Below are positions 1 to 9,800 of a DNA stretch of 64,000 nucleotides, one piece after another. The notes beneath the pieces are model-generated. The model was not told the origin of the DNA, ran no database searches, and worked only from the letters and a program-made list of their open reading frames with translations. The DNA is taken from the NCBI GenBank assembly GCA_003427395.1, contig BFEA01000505.1, positions 594,724 through 658,723 of the forward strand, given 5' to 3'. This stretch comes from Chara braunii. Lineage: Eukaryota > Streptophyta > Charophyceae > Charales > Characeae. The position numbers were made by a program, and so were the translations under genes. Every line of letters starts with the position of its first letter. Within the stretch, counting starts at the first letter, position 1.

Positions 1-1290
1 AGCAGAGAAATTACGAGTAGAGTGAGTAAACTCACCCAAATGCATGAAATCTCAAGGGGGAAAGTGACGATTCACATGGGAGTGAAGAATAAGACTTAAC
101 AAGCACAAAACATCATCTAATCACTAGAATGAGCAAGAATCAAAGTTGTGATTTGCATCCCAGTAGAGAAATGGAGAAAAAGTGGGAGTGGAGTGAGTAA
201 AACTCACCCAAATGCAAGAAATCACAAGGGGGAAAGTGGCGATTCACATGGGAGTGAAGAATAGGACAAAACGAGCAGTAATAATCATTTAATCACTAGA
301 ATGGGCAAGAATCAAAGTTGCGATTTGCACCCAAGTAGAGAAATGGAGAGAAATTGAGAGTAGAGTGAGTAAAACTCGCCTAAATGCATGAAATCTCAAG
401 GGGGAAAGTGGCGATTTATATGGGAGTGAAGTATAGAACAAAACAAGTACTAATGATCATCTAATCACTAGAATGAGCAAGAATCAAAGTTGCAATTCGC
501 ATCCAAGTAGAGAAATGGAGAGAAATTGAGAGTAGAGTGAGTAGAACCCACCCAAATGCATGAAATCTCAAGGGGGAAAGTGGTGATTCACATGGGAGTG
601 AAAAATAGGACAAAACAAGTACTAATCATCATCTAATCACTAGAATGAGCAATAATCAAAGTTGCGATTTGCACCCAAGTAGAGAAATGGAGAGAAATTG
701 TGAGTAGAGTGAGTAGAACTCACCCAAATGCATGAAATCTCAAGCGGGAAAGTGGCCATTCACTTGGGAGTGAAGAATAGGACAAAACAAGCACTAATCA
801 TCATCTAATCACTGGAATGAGCAAGAATCAAAGTTGCGATTTGCATCCAAGTAGAGAAATGGAGAGAAATTGAGAGTAGAGTGAGTAAAACTCACCCAAA
901 TGCATGAAATCTCAAGGGGGAAAGTGATGATTCACATGAGAGTGAAGAATAGGACAAAACAAGCACTAATTATCATCTAATCACTGAGATGAGCAAGAAT
1001 CAAAGTTGTGATTTGCATCCAAGTAGAGAAATTGAAAAAAGTGAGAGTAGAGTGAGTAGAACTCACCCAAATGCATGAAATCACGAGAGGGAAAGTGATG
1101 ATTCACATGAGAGTGAAAAATAGGACAAAACAAACACTAATCATCATCTAATCACTAGAAAGAGCAAGAATCAAAGTTGTGATTTGCATCCGAGTAGAGA
1201 AATTGAGAGAAAGTGAGAGTAGAGTGAGTAGAACTCACCTAAATGCATGAAATCACGATGGGGAAAGTGGTGATTTACATGGGAGAGAAG
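1..1290. repeat. 172-bp satellite array, about 7.5 copies
   Basis: The anchor AAATGCATGAAATC (with minor variants) starts at 38, 210, 382, 554, 726, 898, 1069 and 1241, a period of 171-172 bp. Each unit also carries GTAGAGTGAGTA, a CTCAAGGGGGAAAGTG-like block and ATCATCTAATCACT. Copies differ by scattered substitutions and 1-bp indels. The array runs off the left edge and decays near 1290. No ORF spans it. The period is close to a nucleosome repeat length, as in many centromeric or subtelomeric satellites, but chromosomal position cannot be judged here. Confidence 0.95.
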
Positions 1291-1398
1291 GGAGAGTCTA
1301 TTGAGAGATCATTACTAGTGGGAAGGCTTCCTACCATCTATCCTTATGCTTAGGACAGCTCCTATGACCTATGGAGAGAGAAAGGAAAAGGAGGAGGG

Positions 1399-1401
1399 AG
1401 A

Positions 1402-1451
<50 letters not shown>

Positions 1452-1536
1452 TGAAGAAGTAGATGGAGGGGAAGATGAAGAAGAGAAGAAGAAAAAGAAA
1501 AAGAAGGAGAAGATAAAGAAGGAGAAGGAGGAGAAG

Positions 1537-1611
<75 letters not shown>
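1399..1611. repeat. (GA)n tract, GA-rich stretch and a 75-nt poly(A) run
   Basis: A nearly pure GA dinucleotide run (about 1405-1446) is followed by degenerate GAAGAA/GGAGAA sequence and an uninterrupted A run at 1537-1611. Homopolymer length in an Illumina-type assembly is unreliable. Apparent ORFs of poly-Phe or Ser-Leu here are translation of simple sequence and not genes. Confidence 0.95.
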
Positions 1612-1613
<2 letters not shown>

Positions 1614-2759
1614 AGGAGGAGAAGCCCCTCCTCTCCACTCACCTCCTTGGTGTCTTGGGATGAAGTACCAATCTTGATGAAGTGTCCTCCTTCCTTGTTT
1701 AGGCTCCTTCTTCTTCAAGCCCTTCTCTCCCTCCTTCTTTCACCCTTTCCCATGCTATAACTGGCTCCTACCTCTATGGCTGTAGAGTCCTCCCCTCTAA
1801 GAGGGCTAATGTGACTCCCTCTAGCCTTGCCTTCTTCCTCACAGCCTGGGGGTATAGCGGATCACCTTTCGCACTACCACTAGCCTCTAGAGCTCTACAC
1901 ATTAGCTCACAGTCCCTTCTAGACTTCCAAACTGGCAAGGGTTCCCCTCTCTTTACTCCATGTGGGTGCAGTGTTCTCATGGGCTCATCTCGGCAGCATG
2001 GACACTTATGCAAATGGGAGTGTGGCGGACTGATTCCCGAGCTGATGCTGGGGACAGTGCTTTGGCCAGCCTATGGGCCTCCCCATGTGCCCCATGGTGA
2101 ACCGAGGTACCCCCCATGGCCAATTTTCACTACTAGGCCTCTCTGGGGCCATCTGGGGCCATCTGGGCCTCATTTTGGCCACATGCATGCAGTCTGAGTG
2201 GTTGGTACTAACTCGGACTACCCCTTAGGCCTCTTTCAAGCCTCATGCCCCTTGAAAAATGCTGCCCCCTTGAGTCCAAGGCCCAAGGGACAGCCTATTT
2301 GAAAAGACTTTTTTCTCGACTTTTTCTGATTTTGGTCTCCCTTGGGTAAGCCGGGTTATTTTTCCATGTGGCGGTGCATTTTCAGCCTTGGATCAGGTTG
2401 AGATCCAAGACCAGCATTATTCTGAGCTACCCCATGGTGGTCCTTGCTTCAGTTTTGGGCCCCAAAGCCCACATTTTTAATTTTTGGTGCATCTGGTCCT
2501 CTGTTTGGGCCAAATGCACAATTTTGTCTTTTTCGGCTTTTTGTTTCTTTCCATTTTGGGCTGCCAACTCATTCCGGAGTTGGCCGTTTGTGATGATCTC
2601 ATCGAAAACGGCCATATTATCTCCTCCATGGATCTAAATCTCAGATCTATGGTCCAGAAGAAAACCGGTCATTTTCGTTTTGCATTTTTTCTTATTTTCT
2701 TATTTTTAATTCAGATATGGTGGAGATACGGTCCCAAGGGCCATATCTCTGCAATCCGG
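1612..2759. other. Non-coding stretch, no gene recognised
   Basis: Moderately pyrimidine-rich DNA. Short ORFs occur on both strands, up to 128 codons at 1811-2197, but they overlap in opposing frames, have no recognisable domain and no homologue in this window. GGGGCCATCT is tandemly doubled near 2150-2165. Confidence 0.6.
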
Positions 2760-3450
2760 ATTGCCCTCCCTCATCATAGGGACCTGCCATTCCTTACTGC
2801 AGCAGTCCCAATATGCGGACACATTCTCCTCCACCTTTTTCTCCCGTTTTGTCTCATTCTCCCTCCATTTTCTCCCTTTCTTCTTTTCTTTTCTTTTCTT
2901 TTTGTTGTGACAAGTGTCAAATAGTTGTGCACCCTCTTTCTAGGTCTTGGAACTTCATTCATGGCGAGGTTCATGGCCAGCTGTTGGTCGTTACATCTCG
3001 GACTTCAATAATGGCACCCCCATGCTCCTAGGGGGCTCATTTTGCTTCCGTTAGTCTCAATTTTGAGCCCCCTTGACTCCGATTTTCTTTTGAGAACCTT
3101 TTTTTGGCGCGGGGCCCCTAGGAGCTTTATTTTCTCATGCCTAGCTAGTCCGAGATATCTCGGACTGCTGGGCAGCCCTCCCATCTCCCGTTTTTCTTTT
3201 CTTTTTACCGCTAGTTCTCTCATTTGGGCTCCACTAGTGCTTGCACTAGTGGTGCTAATATTTTCCACCGTCAAGATTTTTTATCTTGATGGTGTCGTTG
3301 GCCTTGCGCATCCACTCCCCACATTGGTTTGTGGTTTTCCCTTGGGACACCTCAAGTCCCCACCACTTTCCCGAGCTAGTCCCATTTTTTTGTCCCGTCG
3401 GTGGTGTCGTCGACAAAATCCCAATTTTCGACAATTTTTATTAGGCCCCG
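2760..3450. repeat. Degenerate ~1.3-kb-period duplication, first unit
   Basis: Blocks here recur in the same order about 1.3 kb downstream. They are a short segment with 'cagtcc', a T/C-rich tract, a 'caagt(g/a)tcaa(a/c)tagt' segment, a segment with 'actccgattttct', then 'ctagtgg(t/c)gctaatatt' with 'ccgtcaagattttt' and 'ccttgggac'. Identity by eye is only about 60-70% with many indels, so this is an old duplication. No coding function is seen. Confidence 0.6.
3147..3166. other. Perfect 20-bp palindrome
   Basis: AGTCCGAGATATCTCGGACT equals its own reverse complement over all 20 bases, with no spacer. It lies in the first unit of the 1.3-kb duplication. The second unit keeps only a partial 'tctcggactgcac'. 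It could be a cruciform or dimer-protein site, or chance. Confidence 0.8.
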
Positions 3451-4069
3451 TTTAGTCTCCTACGTCGCTCCGGTTGACGTCTCATTTTTATTTGTGACTC
3501 CTCTTGTCCCCGACAGTCCCAAACCATTTTTCCCATGCGTCTCAAGTGTGCCGATTATTCCCGGTCGCGAGACCCCCACCTCGCCGTCACCATTTACCGT
3601 TACATCCCCTTAGGCTTACGGCACCGTTTTCTAGCCTTTTTGGGCATGCCGCGACTGATTTTCCTTTGGGCTAGGCATCCCGATGCAGTCCGTTGCAACT
3701 CGGTCTGCTGTAAGAGCCATTTTCCTAGCCCCATTACCCCACAACTAGCCTCAAACTGAAAGAAAAGAAAACGGTCAACTCCCAAGTGCATCTGGTCTCC
3801 ATTTTGGCTTCCGGTGCACCTAAAACATGTGTCTGACCTACCTCATGCAATCCGTTGCATCTCGGTTGCATGAGGCCTTGGTTTTCTTGATTTTCTCTAC
3901 AAAACAAAAGAAAATCAAGATACTTTGTAACCGACATATGCCAGACTGAATCTGGTCACAAATGTCTCCCCTAGGTGGCCGTTTTTGACTGTTAGTGCCC
4001 TTTTGACTTTTTTTTTTTTTTCTCTTTTTTTTTTTCTTTTCTTTTTCCCTCCACCCACTTATGGACAAT
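3451..4069. other. Non-coding spacer between the two duplication units
   Basis: C/T-rich DNA ending in T-rich tracts (about 4009-4046). Short opposing ORFs only. Nothing recognisable. Confidence 0.5.
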
Positions 4070-4138
4070 AGGGACTTGCCAGTCCCTACTTTTTGCAGTC
4101 CTTACTGACGGCCAACTCACTCATTCCCTCTCACCTCT

Positions 4139-4193
4139 CATTTTCTTTTTCTTTTTCTTTTTCTTTTTCTTTTTCTTTTTCTTTTTCTTTTTC
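4139..4193. repeat. (CTTTTT)n hexanucleotide microsatellite
   Basis: About nine consecutive CTTTTT units form a pure pyrimidine tract. Confidence 0.9.
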
Positions 4194-4730
4194 CTTTTGC
4201 ATGCCAAGTATCAACTAGTCATTAAGGCCCTTTTCTAGGCCTTATGTCTTAGTTTTTGCCCTTCCCATGCTCAAGGGTCAGTCCATTATTTCTCGGACTG
4301 CACTTGTGGTCTTCCCATGGCCATGAGAGTCTCCGTTTGCCTCTATTTCTTCCAAACGGTAGACCCTCATACTCCGATTTTCTCCCGGAGGCGTATTTTT
4401 CTCACGGAGTCCCTTTTGATTCCATTTTCTTGGGGGAGGCAAATTCAAGATTTTTCGGATTGCTCCCATGCCTCTCATCACATGTTTCTTTGTTTTGTTT
4501 TTTTTCCTTTGGCCTTCCCGCTTGCTCTCTCTAGTGTTTATGCTAGTGGCGCTAATATTCTTGGCCGTCAAGATTTTTGATATTGGCGGTGCGTCTTGCT
4601 TTAATTATTTGCACCTCTCGTCGCGCCACAACTTTTCCTTGGGACTTCACAAGTCCCCGCCACTTGTGCGTGCTAGTCCCCTCGGCACTAGTCCCGCTAG
4701 TGGTCCCGCCGGTGCTCGTTCCGCTGGTAC

Positions 4731-4830
4731 TTTGTCCCGCCGGTGGTTCTCGACAATTTGTCCCGCCGGTGGTCCCCGACATTTTTTTCCGCTAATGGTC
4801 CCCGACACTTTGTCCCGCCGGTGGTCCTAG
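4731..4830. repeat. 26-bp minisatellite, about 4 units
   Basis: Units begin at 4731, 4757, 4783 and 4809 with the core TTTGTCCCGCCGGTGG followed by a CCCCGACA-type segment. Shorter related pieces (cccgctagtgg, ccgccggtgc) precede it from about 4690. Translated frames give Ser-Arg-Arg-Trp-like repeats, which reflect the tandem DNA. Confidence 0.85.
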
Positions 4831-5317
4831 GTTCCCTTGATGTTTTTCCACCCTACGGTGACCCCATCCCCTTAGTCTTCCTCACGTTCCGTATGTCGAT
4901 CTCTTTGGTTATGGTTCTTTACCTGGCCCATGGCCCCTTGACCTTCTTGGCGCCACATCTTGGCGACCCTCTTGGCCCGGGCTACATCCTCACGCGCCGG
5001 TACCTTACTTATCATTTTCTCCTCAATTATTTTCTTCTTACGTCGTACAACCTATGACACTACTTTCCCCGGCGGTCCTTTCCCTTTTGGGGGGAACAAC
5101 CGCCTTTGCTAATTTCTTACGGTCTCTTGCCGCTCGCCGTTCCCCCAGTCTCCACTTGGTCCAGCAGTTCTGGCGACCTAGGGCAGCCTTTAAGCCCCTA
5201 AGTGCCGATACTACTGCCCTTAGCCTTTCTACCTTTCTCGCCTCCGGTTTTCTCTGTCGTACACAATTATGCGGTATACCGCCTCTCAATGGACAAGACT
5301 TATCTCGGGACCCACGG
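4831..5317. other. Non-coding stretch before the + strand retroelement copy
   Basis: C/T-rich DNA. It shows no match to the ORFs that lie upstream of the homologous ORF in the long copy at 59.5 kb. The left break of the + strand element is therefore near 5318. Confidence 0.55.
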
Positions 5318-5832
5318 TCCCGACAACGAGTGAGTATACCAATGATAAGTTTTCCTTGCAGGTTGTAGGGAAGTTAGATGGATCAGTAGCCTGTGTAGTG
5401 ATACGATTAGATCATCTGGAGAGACTTAACATAATCGAAGAAGCGGATTGCACTCGACAAGCGGTGAGGGAAGCTCGGGAGACCGGGCTCTGGGTAGGAG
5501 AGGAGAGCGTGCGTCTGATTAAGAACGTATTGTGCGTGTCTCCCTTCGATGAACGACCCCTGTGTAGGGCGTGGCGTGAGTCCTCTAGAGAGGTTGAGAG
5601 GTACCTAGAGTGTGAGGCGAAATTGGCTGGGGAGTTGGCTAGGGTCATAGTGGATAACTCCGTTCTCAGAATGCTCAAAGCTCACAACAGGTACTGGAAC
5701 GAGTACCTTAAGACCTTAGCGGATATTGAAGATTTTGAGGATATAGACGACTTTGAGACGTTCTACGTATTCTTAGAGGATTCTACACACAGAGTCTTGT
5801 TGGCCTTAGCATTAATCGCGATGGAATGCTAG
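5318..5832 (+). CDS. Retroelement accessory ORF 'J', + strand copy (function unknown)
   Basis: An open frame runs from 5269 to a TAG at 5830-5832. Similarity to the ORF at 59512-60009 (-) begins near 5318 and covers nearly the whole protein, so upstream codons are probably not native. The two copies share long blocks such as VSPFDERPL, KAHNRYW and DIDDFETFY, and both end LALALIAMEC then TAG. This copy reads Arg-Glu-Thr where the other has a TGA. The protein is about 165 residues, mostly helical-looking and acidic near its C-terminus. I recognise no domain. The next ORF starts 24 nt downstream, as in the other copy. The start is uncertain because a 1-nt change appears to break the ATG region. 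The copy may be inactive. Confidence 0.6.
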
Positions 5833-5856
5833 GTGGTGCATGAAGACGGATGAGAG

Positions 5857-6030
5857 ATGTCACTACCGGAGGCGGAGTTAGCGGGAAGAAGGCGGAAGTT
5901 TTCGGTGGAGCGGTCCCAGTAAACTTGAGCACGAGAAAGTACTCCAAGGATTAAGCGCTATTAGCAGACGAGAAATCTTTCCCTACGAGGTAGTCCGGTA
6001 TCAGGAAGCAAACAGCGGTTGGGACCAATA
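5857..6030 (+). pseudogene. Truncated accessory ORF 'K', + strand copy
   Basis: ATG at 5857 starts a product matching the N-terminal half of the ORF at 59113-59487 (-). Shared pieces are PEAEL/VEAEL, KLEHEKVLQ/RLEHEKVLQ and YEVVRYQEAN/YEVVKYQEAN. A frameshift lies after about 16 codons, because TAA and TGA follow in the starting frame while similarity continues in another. At about 6030 the homology jumps to gag sequence equivalent to about 56.96 kb in the long copy, so the C-terminal half is deleted. Confidence 0.65.
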
Positions 6031-7267
6031 TCGAGACAAAGACAGGAACCACTACTTATCGGGACAAGCCAGGGTCCCCCTATTCATTGCGGTGGGACCG
6101 CAGGAACACCGACCCGTGGAGGAACATCGAGGATAGAAACCCCGCACACTAGCAGACTGTCGCGCGAGAGAGAGGGACGATGATGCCTGACGACGTAGAG
6201 TGACAAGATTGATAAAGACCGCCGAGGTGACAGGTATCGCGGAATTGACACTTTTAGTCAAGGAGGAAGATTGGAACAGTACCCTCGCAGTCCCCGATAT
6301 GGAGGGAGCATGGAAGGATACCGGAGCCCAGACAATTTTAACTCAAGGGATAAAGACGACTCCTGCGGCAGATGGGAATCGGACAGGGACCGCCGTGATG
6401 GATATCATGACGGTTACGAGAGGACAGAGCGGGGCGGAGGTTGTAGGGAAAATCCACGAGGGCAGTATGATCGAGGAGGATATCCTGCGTCGCCTGGATG
6501 CCCAAAGTCTCTAAACTACCCCAAGTTTCCGGGATGATTACCCAAGAAGTCAGACCTGCGAGAGGACCGGCTATTAGGGCCCAAAAGAGAAACCCCCTAC
6601 TCCTAGGAATTCTTGCCTCTATTGCAGAGCACGTGATCACATGAAGAGGGACTGCCCTGACATTAGGCGGGCTATAGATTAAGGACTTGTTGTACTAGGT
6701 GACTGCAAGTACGTCAAGTGGGCAGATAACCTCAGTGACGTGTCAATGTTCCTTTTGATGAAGGAGAATATTGAAGCCAGGCGTGTACGACCAAGTAAGG
6801 GTAAGGAAGTGGCAAGGAGCCAGAGTGTGCGGATGAGTTTGCCTTGCGATGACGGGGCGCCTGCAACACCTATACGGCTAGCAACGACTAAGTCCGCAAG
6901 GGGGTCTTCCTCCAAGAAGACTGATACTGATTATGTGATGGCAGAGAAAGATGGGCAAAGGATTGAAGGAGAGGAAGTTATACTTTTGCCGCGCAAGCGC
7001 GGGGCCGATAAGTTTACTATGAAGAGCACCTTGGACGATATCGATACAGTGGAGCCTCATAGACGCGCGCTTAGACAACCAATGCAGTGCACGATACTTG
7101 AGTACTTGGCGGCTTCGAGACCCGCGCGAGATGAGCTACAGATGATCACGCGCAAGACGCGCATTCCTCTGGGAGACGAAGTCCAGATGACTTCCAAACC
7201 AGAGACACCCTCCGTGGCGGTGTCGGAGCTGATACTCTTACAAGGGTATCCGCTCATGATTTCATAG
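6031..7267 (+). pseudogene. Ty3/gypsy gag, C-terminal half, + strand copy
   Basis: This is homologous to 55.8-56.97 kb (-). The Arg/Asp-rich linker is recognisable but frameshifted. A CCHC zinc knuckle follows near 6610-6655 (CIYCRARDHMKRDC, spacing C-x2-C-x4-H-x4-C). A TAA at 6678 interrupts the frame shortly after the knuckle. From 6740 an open frame runs to a TAG at 7265-7267. It keeps sense codons (KDGQRIEGEEV) where the long copy has two stops, and an extra ~75 bp (about 7125-7200) that the long copy lacks. Protease, RT and integrase are absent, so it cannot move by itself. Confidence 0.75.
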
Positions 7268-7859
7268 TCGACGCAACGTCGGCACCGACAGACAGACTGA
7301 AGACGGCTAAAAACGGGAAATGAGGCAAAGACCCTCAGCTACTATGGTCGATAAAGTTTTTTCAGTTCAAGCGCCGAAACGCGACGTGCACACACTAGAG
7401 TCAGTGGTTAAAATTTTTTCGAATGTTCGTCTGCCTAGTCGTGACGGACGCGGAGACGGTTCAATGACCCTACGCGCAACTTTGACCCGCGCGGAGGCTG
7501 GTTGGTAAATTAAACCGCCGACCACTGAGGCCGGAAGGTTAGTCTGACGAAAAGGGAATCGCGCAGGATGCGACAACGACAACACTCCAAGTTAATAGGT
7601 TCCGGCTAAAGCATCCAAAAATGCGGTAGGGGGCGGGGAAAAAAGACATTGTATTCCACCCCTTCCCCCCCTACCTTAAAAAAAGACGGAAAAGTAATAT
7701 GCACCCCGGCCTTATGGCCAGGGTAGCCAAAGAAGGACACGCTGTCTGCCTTGCTAAAACGGCGGCAGTCGGTGCAGGCCTAAACTAACCCTAGGAAGAC
7801 AAGTCATGGGCCTGTTATAATTAAAAGAACTTAGCCTATACTCTACTTATAGCGGAATA
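7268..7859. other. Non-coding stretch
   Basis: No gene or element recognised. A run of AC/GC-rich short words is followed by 'gggggcggggaaaaaagac' and an A-rich tract near 7678. No match to the sequence that follows gag in the long copy, so the + strand copy ends close to 7265. Confidence 0.5.
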
Positions 7860-8092
7860 GCTCCTAGCTCCTGTTCTAACCGAACTAGGAGCTAGCCCAA
7901 TAGGTATAGGCGCGGATTATCAACGGACTGATCTAGGGAACGAATCCCTCCGGCCTTCGGGCAAGCTCCTTTTTTTTAACAAGGAGTTAAACTTCGGTTT
8001 CACCCCGCGTGCGAACGACCGGGGATCGAACCCGCGACTTTAGAATTAAAAGCATAGGATGTTAGTTAATTATTTAGGCCACCTGCCGCACA
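7860..8092 (-). mobile_element. tRNA-derived SINE-like element
   Basis: Read on the minus strand, 8092 to about 8010 resembles a tRNA. An A-box-like TGGCCTAAATAATTAAC is followed about 35 nt later by a B box, GGTTCGATCCCC, inside a T-arm with one mismatch. The acceptor and anticodon stems do not pair well, so this is tRNA-derived and not a tRNA gene. The downstream body carries a module (AAAAGGAGCTTGCCC ... CCTATTGGGCTAGCTCCT) that is also the 3' part of the element at about 24.55-24.88 kb. A hairpin (7865-7894, arms TAGCTCCT/AGGAGCTA) sits at the distal end. Tail and target-site duplication were not defined. Confidence 0.55.
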
Positions 8093-8935
8093 CGACGAGA
8101 ACCTGACACTCGGTTTGTTCGGGAGGTTAGTAGTTAAATTCTTTATCTTTTGTTTTTTTTCTTTTTCTTTTTCTTTCTTCTACCGTTATTAGTTAGATTT
8201 AGTTATGACCGTACTCCGTTCTCGATAAAGGCTCGTATGAATGTACCCCCGACAAAGGGGCAGATTCATTATGCTATCCACGAATGTGGAGCGGTGAACT
8301 CCGTAGATTGTGCGCCTCGCCGGGGTCTCGATTCCTCGAGGATCTCGGGCGAAGGGGAGATCCTTGCGAAGTAGATGTAGGAAGGGCGAGTGCCCAGGGA
8401 CGAATATGCAAGTGAGAAAAGCGCGTGAGTGAAGGGCGTGCAGACGTGCGAGTAAGCGAACGTGCGAAGCATACAGGCGCGAGGAAGTCCGGGCGAGCAC
8501 GAAGGAAGAGCGGGAAAGAGACTTGCGAGAGCAAACGTGAGAGGCACGAAGGGGGGGGATCGTGCATAGGAGCGAGAAAGAAGACGCGAGAAAGGGGAGG
8601 TAGAAAGTAGAAGAAGAAGGGGAAGAGAAAGGGAGGAAGAAGGAGGAGGAGAGTGTTTCAGAAGAAGAAGAAGGAGTACGAAGCAAAAGACTCACTATTG
8701 TGCAGAAGATCGCCTTGCGAACGGACGAAGGGCGGTTTCATTATCTCTCTCTCTGGCAGCCGAAGCTCAAGTTACCGCGCAGAGGTAAGTTCCCATTTCA
8801 CGACAAATCTTATGAAACTTTCACCAAGAGGAGAGACGAGGTAGACTGAATCTCCCGCTGCTTTCGGTAGGGGTGCACTGTTGTTGGCATCGCGGTTGCT
8901 ACGCTTTCACCCCGCTCGTCTGTGGGGATTGCATT
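8093..8935. other. Non-coding; T-rich then strongly purine-rich
   Basis: A T-rich tract (8149-8180) is followed by a long purine-biased segment (about 8400-8680). Overlapping ORFs on both strands have low-complexity Ser/Leu or Arg/Lys/Glu composition and no domain. No gene is supported. Confidence 0.55.
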
Positions 8936-9227
8936 GTGTATATATGAGTCTATGCGTATATAGGTACGTACGGGTGAAAGCACGCTATCATCTTGGGTTT
9001 GATGCTCACGTACGTAAGTGTGTGCTTGCTTGCAAGCGTGTGTATGTGTGTGTGTGTAAGAGCTGTCTCTTATACACATCTAGATGTGTATAAGAGACAG
9101 GTGTATATATGAGTCTATGCGTATATAGGTACGTACGGGTGAAAGCACGCTATCATCTTGGGTTTGATGCTCACGTACGTAAGTGTGTGCTTGCTTGCAA
9201 GCGTGTGTATGTGTGTGTGTGTAAGAG
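8936..9227. repeat. 127-bp direct duplication flanking an adapter (artefact)
   Basis: 8936-9062 and 9101-9227 read identically, both starting GTGTATATATGAGTC and ending in a TG run plus AAGAG. They are separated exactly by the 38-nt adapter at 9063-9100. The duplication is best explained by an assembler joining two reads of one locus through a mate-pair junction. Confidence 0.95.
9063..9100. other. Nextera mate-pair junction adapter (contaminant)
   Basis: The 19-nt transposase mosaic end CTGTCTCTTATACACATCT is followed immediately by its reverse complement. This is the circularisation junction of Nextera mate-pair libraries. It is not genomic. Any ORF crossing it is spurious. Confidence 0.98.
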
Positions 9228-9622
9228 AGAGAGATGGCTTGGTCTCCTACCCGCGGCTCACCGCGCACTAGTTGGATTGATAGAACGAGCAAATCATGAA
9301 GAGGCAGTATATATTTCCCCGTTTCAGCACAATCATTCCTATTGTGCTCGTGCTATCGATGGAATGTGTGTGTGTGAGACGATCGTGATACGACCAAGGA
9401 GAGAGGGAGGGAGACGATAGTTCCCCAATCTTGGCTAACAGCTAAGTCTCCCACCCGTGGTACGACGCACGCTACTCAGATCGATAGAACGAACAGATCA
9501 AAAAGTGAATATGTATACTTCCGCGATTCAGCGTAAGATTCATTCCGTTTTTGCTCGTCCTATCGATGGAGTATGTACGTGTGAGACGTTCATGATTCGA
9601 CCAAGGAGAAAGAGAAAGGAAG
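9228..9622. repeat. ~205-bp degenerate tandem pair
   Basis: Blocks in 9228-9420 recur about 205 bp later. Examples are 'gattgatagaacgagcaaatc' versus 'gatcgatagaacgaacagatc', '(g/c)ctatcgatgga' and 'gtgtgagacg(a/t)tc(g/a)tgat(a/t)cgaccaagga'. The last block recurs at about 11505-11530, so the module is part of a wider repeat. No coding content is supported. Confidence 0.7.
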
Positions 9623-9755
9623 GGAGAAAAGGAGAAAGAAGGGGGGAACCTGGGAGATCGATAACCAACCGACGTGGGAATCGGACGGCCATCACCCACG
9701 CCCTCGCCTCGACTGTATCAGACCGGAAAGTTAGCACATATACATTCATTGTCAC

Positions 9756-9758
9756 GTC

Positions 9759-9797
<39 letters not shown>
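9756..9797. repeat. (ATT)n microsatellite
   Basis: About 13 ATT units, followed by an interrupted AT-rich tract to about 9837. Confidence 0.9.

Positions 9798-9800
<3 letters not shown>

Larger units (their letters stand above)
4070..4830. repeat. Degenerate ~1.3-kb-period duplication, second unit
   Basis: Counterpart of 2760-3450. It differs by carrying a (CTTTTT)n expansion at about 4139-4193 and a GC-rich 26-bp minisatellite at its 3' end. No credible gene. Confidence 0.6.

Noticed and set aside
1-1290. CRISPR-like array
   Set aside because: Units are contiguous 172-bp monomers without short identical repeats separated by unique spacers, and the host is eukaryotic.
1331-1718. Overlapping ORFs of poly-Phe/Ser/Leu on the minus strand
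   Set aside because: They are translations of (GA)n and poly(A) simple sequence.
8010-8092. Functional tRNA gene on the minus strand
   Set aside because: A and B boxes are present but acceptor and anticodon stems do not pair properly and one T-stem pair is lost. It fits a tRNA-derived SINE head better.
8189-8695. 168-codon minus-strand ORF rich in Ser, Leu and Arg
   Set aside because: Competing long frames exist on both strands over the same purine-biased DNA, composition is low complexity and no domain is seen.
8810-9420. ORFs containing repeated Tyr-Thr-His-Thr-His words across the adapter
   Set aside because: They translate TG repeats and an embedded sequencing adapter.
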